A DNA stretch of 64,000 nt, from NCBI RefSeq assembly GCF_024171645.1, contig NZ_JALKAC010000001.1, positions 310,001-374,000 of the forward strand, given 5' to 3'. Below the pieces are notes generated by a model, which had not been told where the DNA came from, ran no database searches, and saw only the letters and a list, made by a program, of their open reading frames with translations. Position 1 is the stretch's first letter. Every line of letters starts with the position of its first letter. The translations under genes were made by a program, and so were the position numbers. This document shows, piece by piece, positions 60,512 to 64,000 of this stretch. This DNA comes from Flavobacterium sp. HSC-32F16 (GTDB lineage Bacteria; Bacteroidota; Bacteroidia; Flavobacteriales; Flavobacteriaceae).

Positions 60512-62893
60512 ATGAAAAGTAAATTACTCTTTGGAATATGGTTATCAGGTGTAATAATAGTAAACGCCCAAGAAAAAACGTCTGCTCAAAACTGGCCGGA
60601 CAGAACAGTTTTACCAATTGAAGCGTATCAAAAAACAGGCAAAATTGAGCCAAATATTAAAGATTCAGATCCTATTGAATGGCCTAAAGAAATAAGCGCT
60701 CCAGAAGGAGCTCCAAATGTATTACTTATTCTGATTGACGACGTAGGTTTTGGCGCGACATCTGCTTTTGGAGGTCCCATTCCTACTCCCAATTTTGATG
60801 CACTGGCAAAAAACGGATTACAATACAATCGTTTTCATACCACCGCAGTTTGTTCTCCTTCGAGAGCAGCACTTATTACAGGAAGAAATCACCATACGGC
60901 AGCAACCGGTATTATTATGGAGTTTTCTACGCCTTATCCCGGCTATAATAGTTTAGTACCCAAAAGTGTAGCAACTATTGGAAAAATATTGACTGATAAT
61001 GGTTATGGTACTTCATGGTTTGGTAAAAACCATAATGTACCCGATTGGCAGTCTACGCCTGCAGGACCATTTTATTTATGGCCGACTGGTTTGGGTTTTG
61101 AATATTTCTACGGTTTTCTTGGTGCTGATGCGCATCAGTTTAGACCTTCTTTAATTGAAGGCACAAAACCAATAGATCCGTATTTGGTTGATGGAAAAGT
61201 AGATCCTAATTATATTTTAGATAAAGATTTGGCGAACCATGCCATTAAGTGGATTCAGACACAAAAAGCAGTTTCTCCTAATAAACCTTTTTTTGCTTAT
61301 TACACACCAGGAACTGCGCACGCACCTCATCAAGCGCCTAAAGAATGGATCGCAAAATTTAAAGGAAAATTTGATCAGGGTTTTGACAAACAGCGTATTG
61401 CAACATATGAAAACCAAAAGAAATTAGGTATTATTCCTCAAGATGCAAAACTGGCACCAACTCCTGCTGATTATCAAAAATGGGATGCTTTAAGCCCCAG
61501 CATGAAAAAAATTGTAGCTCGTGAAATGGAAGTTTACGCGGCACAGTTAGCTTTTTGCGATGATCAGATTGGAAGAGTAATTCAATCCATTAAAGATTTG
61601 GGAGAACTTGACAATACACTTATCATCTATATTATGGGAGATAATGGAGCAAGTGCTGAAGATCCTACAGGACAAGGATTAACAAGTGAAATTGGTATTA
61701 TGGTGAATGGTGAAAAAGACACAGAAGAATTCATGCTGAAAAATCTGGATGAATTTGGAGGCCCTTGGACACAGGAACATTATTCTCACAGCTGGGCGCA
61801 TGCCATGAATACACCCTATCAATGGGATAAAAAAATAGCTTCGCATTTAGGCGGCACAAGAACCGGAATGATTATTTCCTGGCCAAAAAAAATCAAGCAA
61901 ACGGGACAGATTCGCAGCCAATATGCTCATATTACGGATATAGTTCCTACCATTCTTGAGGCTGCAAAAATTCCTGCTCCAACATCTGTAGATGGCTTTA
62001 AACAAGTGCCAATCGCAGGAAAAAGTCTTGTATATAGTTTTGATAATGCCAAAGCTCCTGAAACACATACTACTCAATACTATGAAATTATTGCCAACAG
62101 AGGTATTTATAAAGATGGCTGGTTAGCTAATACAACTCCGCGTAATTTACCTTGGCAGGGACATCCTATTCCGTCAGAAGATCCGATGAAAGATTATAAA
62201 TGGGAATTATACGATCTTAAAAAGGATTTTAGCCAGACTGATAATGTTGCCGGAAAAAATCCGGAAAAACTAAAAGAACTGCAAAAAGCCTTTTTAGAAG
62301 AAGGAAGAAAATTCAATGTATTTCCATTAGATGACAGGTATATTGATAGAGTAAATCCGGAAAATCGCCCGAATTTAAATAAAGGCAGAACCAGTTATAT
62401 ATATCATGAAGGAAACTCCCGAATTACAGAAGGGATGGCACCAAATATGAAAAACACTTCATTTAGTATTACTGCAGATATAGAAGTAAAAGCTGGAGAT
62501 GAAGGAATGATAATTACTCAAGGAGGCTATTTTGCTGGGTTAGCATTAATGCTGCAAAAAGGAAAGCCAACTTTTGCTTATGCTTTTTCTCATTATCCTC
62601 AATCAAAGTGGACAATACAATCTCCTACCGCATTAACAGCGGGTAAACATAATGTAACTGTTAATTTTGATTATGCTGGCGGAGGTGCTGGTAAAGCTGC
62701 AAAAGTTACTTTATTAGTTGACGGAAAAGAAGTTGCAAAAGGTGATATTCCTAAAACGGTGCCAAGCAGATTCTCTGCCGATGAAACGCTGGATGTTGGA
62801 GAAGATTTTGGAACTCCAGTAACCAGAGATTATGATGTACCTTTTTTCTTTCAGGGAGAAATTGAAAAAGTAACGGTTAATTTAAAATCATAA
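60512..62893 (+). CDS. Exported arylsulfatase (type I formylglycine sulfatase)
   Basis: 793 residues, signal peptide about 1-20 (IVNAQ). N-terminal metal site Asp76-Asp77 (LILIDDVGF). The formylglycine signature is Cys114-Ser-Pro-Ser-Arg (VCSPSRAALITGRN), so Cys114 would be converted by an FGE. GDNGASAEDPTGQ is the second metal region. Long C-terminal part (~560-793) is beta-rich and not catalytic. Such two-part arylsulfatases (similar to Pseudomonas AtsA) act on aryl or alkyl sulfates, in the periplasm or outside. Substrate not readable. Isolated gene. Confidence 0.93.
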   Translation: MKSKLLFGIWLSGVIIVNAQEKTSAQNWPDRTVLPIEAYQKTGKIEPNIKDSDPIEWPKEISAPEGAPNVLLILIDDVGFGATSAFGGPIPTPNFDALAKNGLQYNRFHTTAVCSPSRAALITGRNHHTAATGIIMEFSTPYPGYNSLVPKSVATIGKILTDNGYGTSWFGKNHNVPDWQSTPAGPFYLWPTGLGFEYFYGFLGADAHQFRPSLIEGTKPIDPYLVDGKVDPNYILDKDLANHAIKWIQTQKAVSPNKPFFAYYTPGTAHAPHQAPKEWIAKFKGKFDQGFDKQRIATYENQKKLGIIPQDAKLAPTPADYQKWDALSPSMKKIVAREMEVYAAQLAFCDDQIGRVIQSIKDLGELDNTLIIYIMGDNGASAEDPTGQGLTSEIGIMVNGEKDTEEFMLKNLDEFGGPWTQEHYSHSWAHAMNTPYQWDKKIASHLGGTRTGMIISWPKKIKQTGQIRSQYAHITDIVPTILEAAKIPAPTSVDGFKQVPIAGKSLVYSFDNAKAPETHTTQYYEIIANRGIYKDGWLANTTPRNLPWQGHPIPSEDPMKDYKWELYDLKKDFSQTDNVAGKNPEKLKELQKAFLEEGRKFNVFPLDDRYIDRVNPENRPNLNKGRTSYIYHEGNSRITEGMAPNMKNTSFSITADIEVKAGDEGMIITQGGYFAGLALMLQKGKPTFAYAFSHYPQSKWTIQSPTALTAGKHNVTVNFDYAGGGAGKAAKVTLLVDGKEVAKGDIPKTVPSRFSADETLDVGEDFGTPVTRDYDVPFFFQGEIEKVTVNLKS

Positions 62894-63230
62894 CTAGTTT
62901 TAAATAAAAGAACTATTTAATTATTTATTGAGTCTGCATTAGTTTTTCTTTGATAAATACTATCAAATTACAACTATTGTTATTTAATTTTTTAGATAAT
63001 TTATAAAAAAGATTTTTATTATAAAGGACCTGCTTTTTTGAATCTTCCAGATTTGAAAACAGAAAGCAGGTCTATAATTTTTCTGTTTCGACCTAATTTT
63101 TCAACTATTACCATAGAGGATTAACTATAAAATTCTATGAAAGCACTGTTATTTATCTCTACTTAGGAATTATTTACTAATTAACGTGGTCCTATAAATT
63201 GTTCGTACCCACAAAGCAATCCCGCAGCCT
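62894..63230. other. Intergenic gap with terminator
   Basis: 337 bases. A hairpin GACCTGCTTTTTT / AAAACAGAAAGCAGGTC (63026-63074) could end the sulfatase transcript. The rest carries no gene. Confidence 0.5.
63026..63080 (+). terminator. Hairpin terminator after the sulfatase
   Basis: Arms GACCTGC and GCAGGTC extended by A/T pairing, followed by TATAATTTTT. Confidence 0.6.
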
Positions 63231-64000
63231 ATGGAACGATCTATACATATTAAGAATCATTTCAAAAAATTATTCTGCACTGTATTTATACTATCTTTTT
63301 ATTCTATAAATACATTTGCACAAAATTGTACTGTAAATGCTGGTGTTCTAAATATTACTATATGCGAAACGGATGCCGTAGTTCTGGAAGGAAATACTCC
63401 ATCTCCTATTGTTGGAAATGTCCTGTGGACACAAATATCAGGCCCTGCAGTAGTTATTAATACCCCAAATAATCCTACAACTACCATTTCTGGTTATACC
63501 GGAGGAAACACATATATCTTTAGATACAGTGCAACCTGTGGCGATGGAATCTCTACTTATCAGGATAAAGTGGTTAATGTTCAACCTATTACTATTGCCA
63601 ATGCAGGAAGTAATATTACAAGCTGCCCAAATAACTCCGGCACCTTAACGATTACAGCAAATGCTCCACAAAATACAGGAGAAACCGCTTACTGGGAAAT
63701 AGTAGGCGCTAATAATGCGGGAGTCGTTATAAATTTTCCAAATCTGCCAACCTCAACAATAACATTACCAGAATCAAACTGTGGCACCACGACACTTCAA
63801 TGGGTTATTGAAGGCCCTGAATATTCCTCTGGACAGCGATGCAGAACAACATCACAAATAACCGTTACCAATTACGGTGGTGTTAAACCAGTTTCGGCCG
63901 GAGCAGATCAAACTTTGAGCAATTGTTACACTACTAAGCAAAGTACAAATCTTAACGGAACTTATGGGGGATGTGGTCTTAACGGACAAAAAGGACAATG
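63231..64000 (+). CDS. Large secreted surface protein with PKD/Ig-like repeats, 3' end outside window
   Basis: Open from ATG 63231 to the window end, at least 256 residues. A signal peptide (about 1-35: basic start, then LFCTVFILSFYSINTFAQ) is followed by repeated ~90-residue beta units (ITICETDAVVLEG...TQISGPAVVIN; NAGSNITSCPNNSGTLTITA; VSAGADQTLSNC). This fits the large Flavobacterium adhesins or gliding-associated proteins with a type IX secretion C-terminus, which would lie outside the window. Repeats contain Cys pairs (TCGDG, NCGTTT). Function at the cell surface is inferred. Confidence 0.75.
   Translation, partial: MERSIHIKNHFKKLFCTVFILSFYSINTFAQNCTVNAGVLNITICETDAVVLEGNTPSPIVGNVLWTQISGPAVVINTPNNPTTTISGYTGGNTYIFRYSATCGDGISTYQDKVVNVQPITIANAGSNITSCPNNSGTLTITANAPQNTGETAYWEIVGANNAGVVINFPNLPTSTITLPESNCGTTTLQWVIEGPEYSSGQRCRTTSQITVTNYGGVKPVSAGADQTLSNCYTTKQSTNLNGTYGGCGLNGQKGQ

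Overview
The window looks like a chromosomal piece of a Flavobacterium-type bacterium (Bacteroidetes). The DNA is AT-rich and ribosome-binding sites are weak. Promoters fit the Bacteroidetes consensus (TTTG/TTG, about 19 bp, TAnnTTTG). Lipoproteins, AraC regulators and sulfatases are frequent, and DUF2490, DUF4833, YHS and RAYT families occur. I saw no rRNA, tRNA, CRISPR array or prophage.

Layout. 0-3 kb: the 3' end of a small XRE regulator whose close paralogue lies at 52.2 kb, a LysR/hydrolase divergent pair and an Lrp regulator. 3.4-7.5 kb: a folate-independent methionine synthase operon (mesX-mesD) with a BASS-type transporter, divergent from a nitroreductase. 7.8-13.6 kb: a six-gene operon of two Old Yellow Enzymes, an SDR, an ABM monooxygenase and two NTF2-fold proteins, plus an AraC regulator and pseudogene debris. 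14-19.3 kb: a receiver/PAS histidine kinase pair, a large FAD protein and a Crp/Fnr-like regulator. 19.3-32 kb: further regulator-oxidoreductase sets (NmrA, HxlR, SDR), a CPA2 antiporter operon, an amidohydrolase, a MATE exporter and an isochorismatase-type hydrolase.

32.4-41 kb is respiratory and copper-related. It holds a cytochrome bd-superfamily subunit I with a C-terminal haem c, a second membrane cytochrome c, two newly read single-TM small proteins behind them, a lipoprotein beta-carbonic anhydrase with DUF2490, a YHS lipoprotein, a SCO protein and two short CNGxC proteins. 41-50 kb carries LuxR/DUF1349, SDR clusters, three SDR/AKR/AraC groups and an aldo/keto reductase remnant. 50-55.4 kb has a CPA1 antiporter, the second XRE copy, a serine hydrolase and a RAYT transposase flanked by its REP palindromes.

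55.5-59.4 kb is a lipid-type cluster: SDR, PhyH dioxygenase, CDP-alcohol phosphatidyltransferase, GtrA and DUF4833. A near-perfect promoter and an upstream reading frame with five consecutive cysteine codons precede the PhyH gene. The window closes with a VOC protein, an arylsulfatase and the start of a large secreted repeat protein. The strongest leads are the PhyH cluster with its Cys5 leader, the haem-c bd-type oxidase with two small membrane proteins, and the mesX-mesD-transporter operon.
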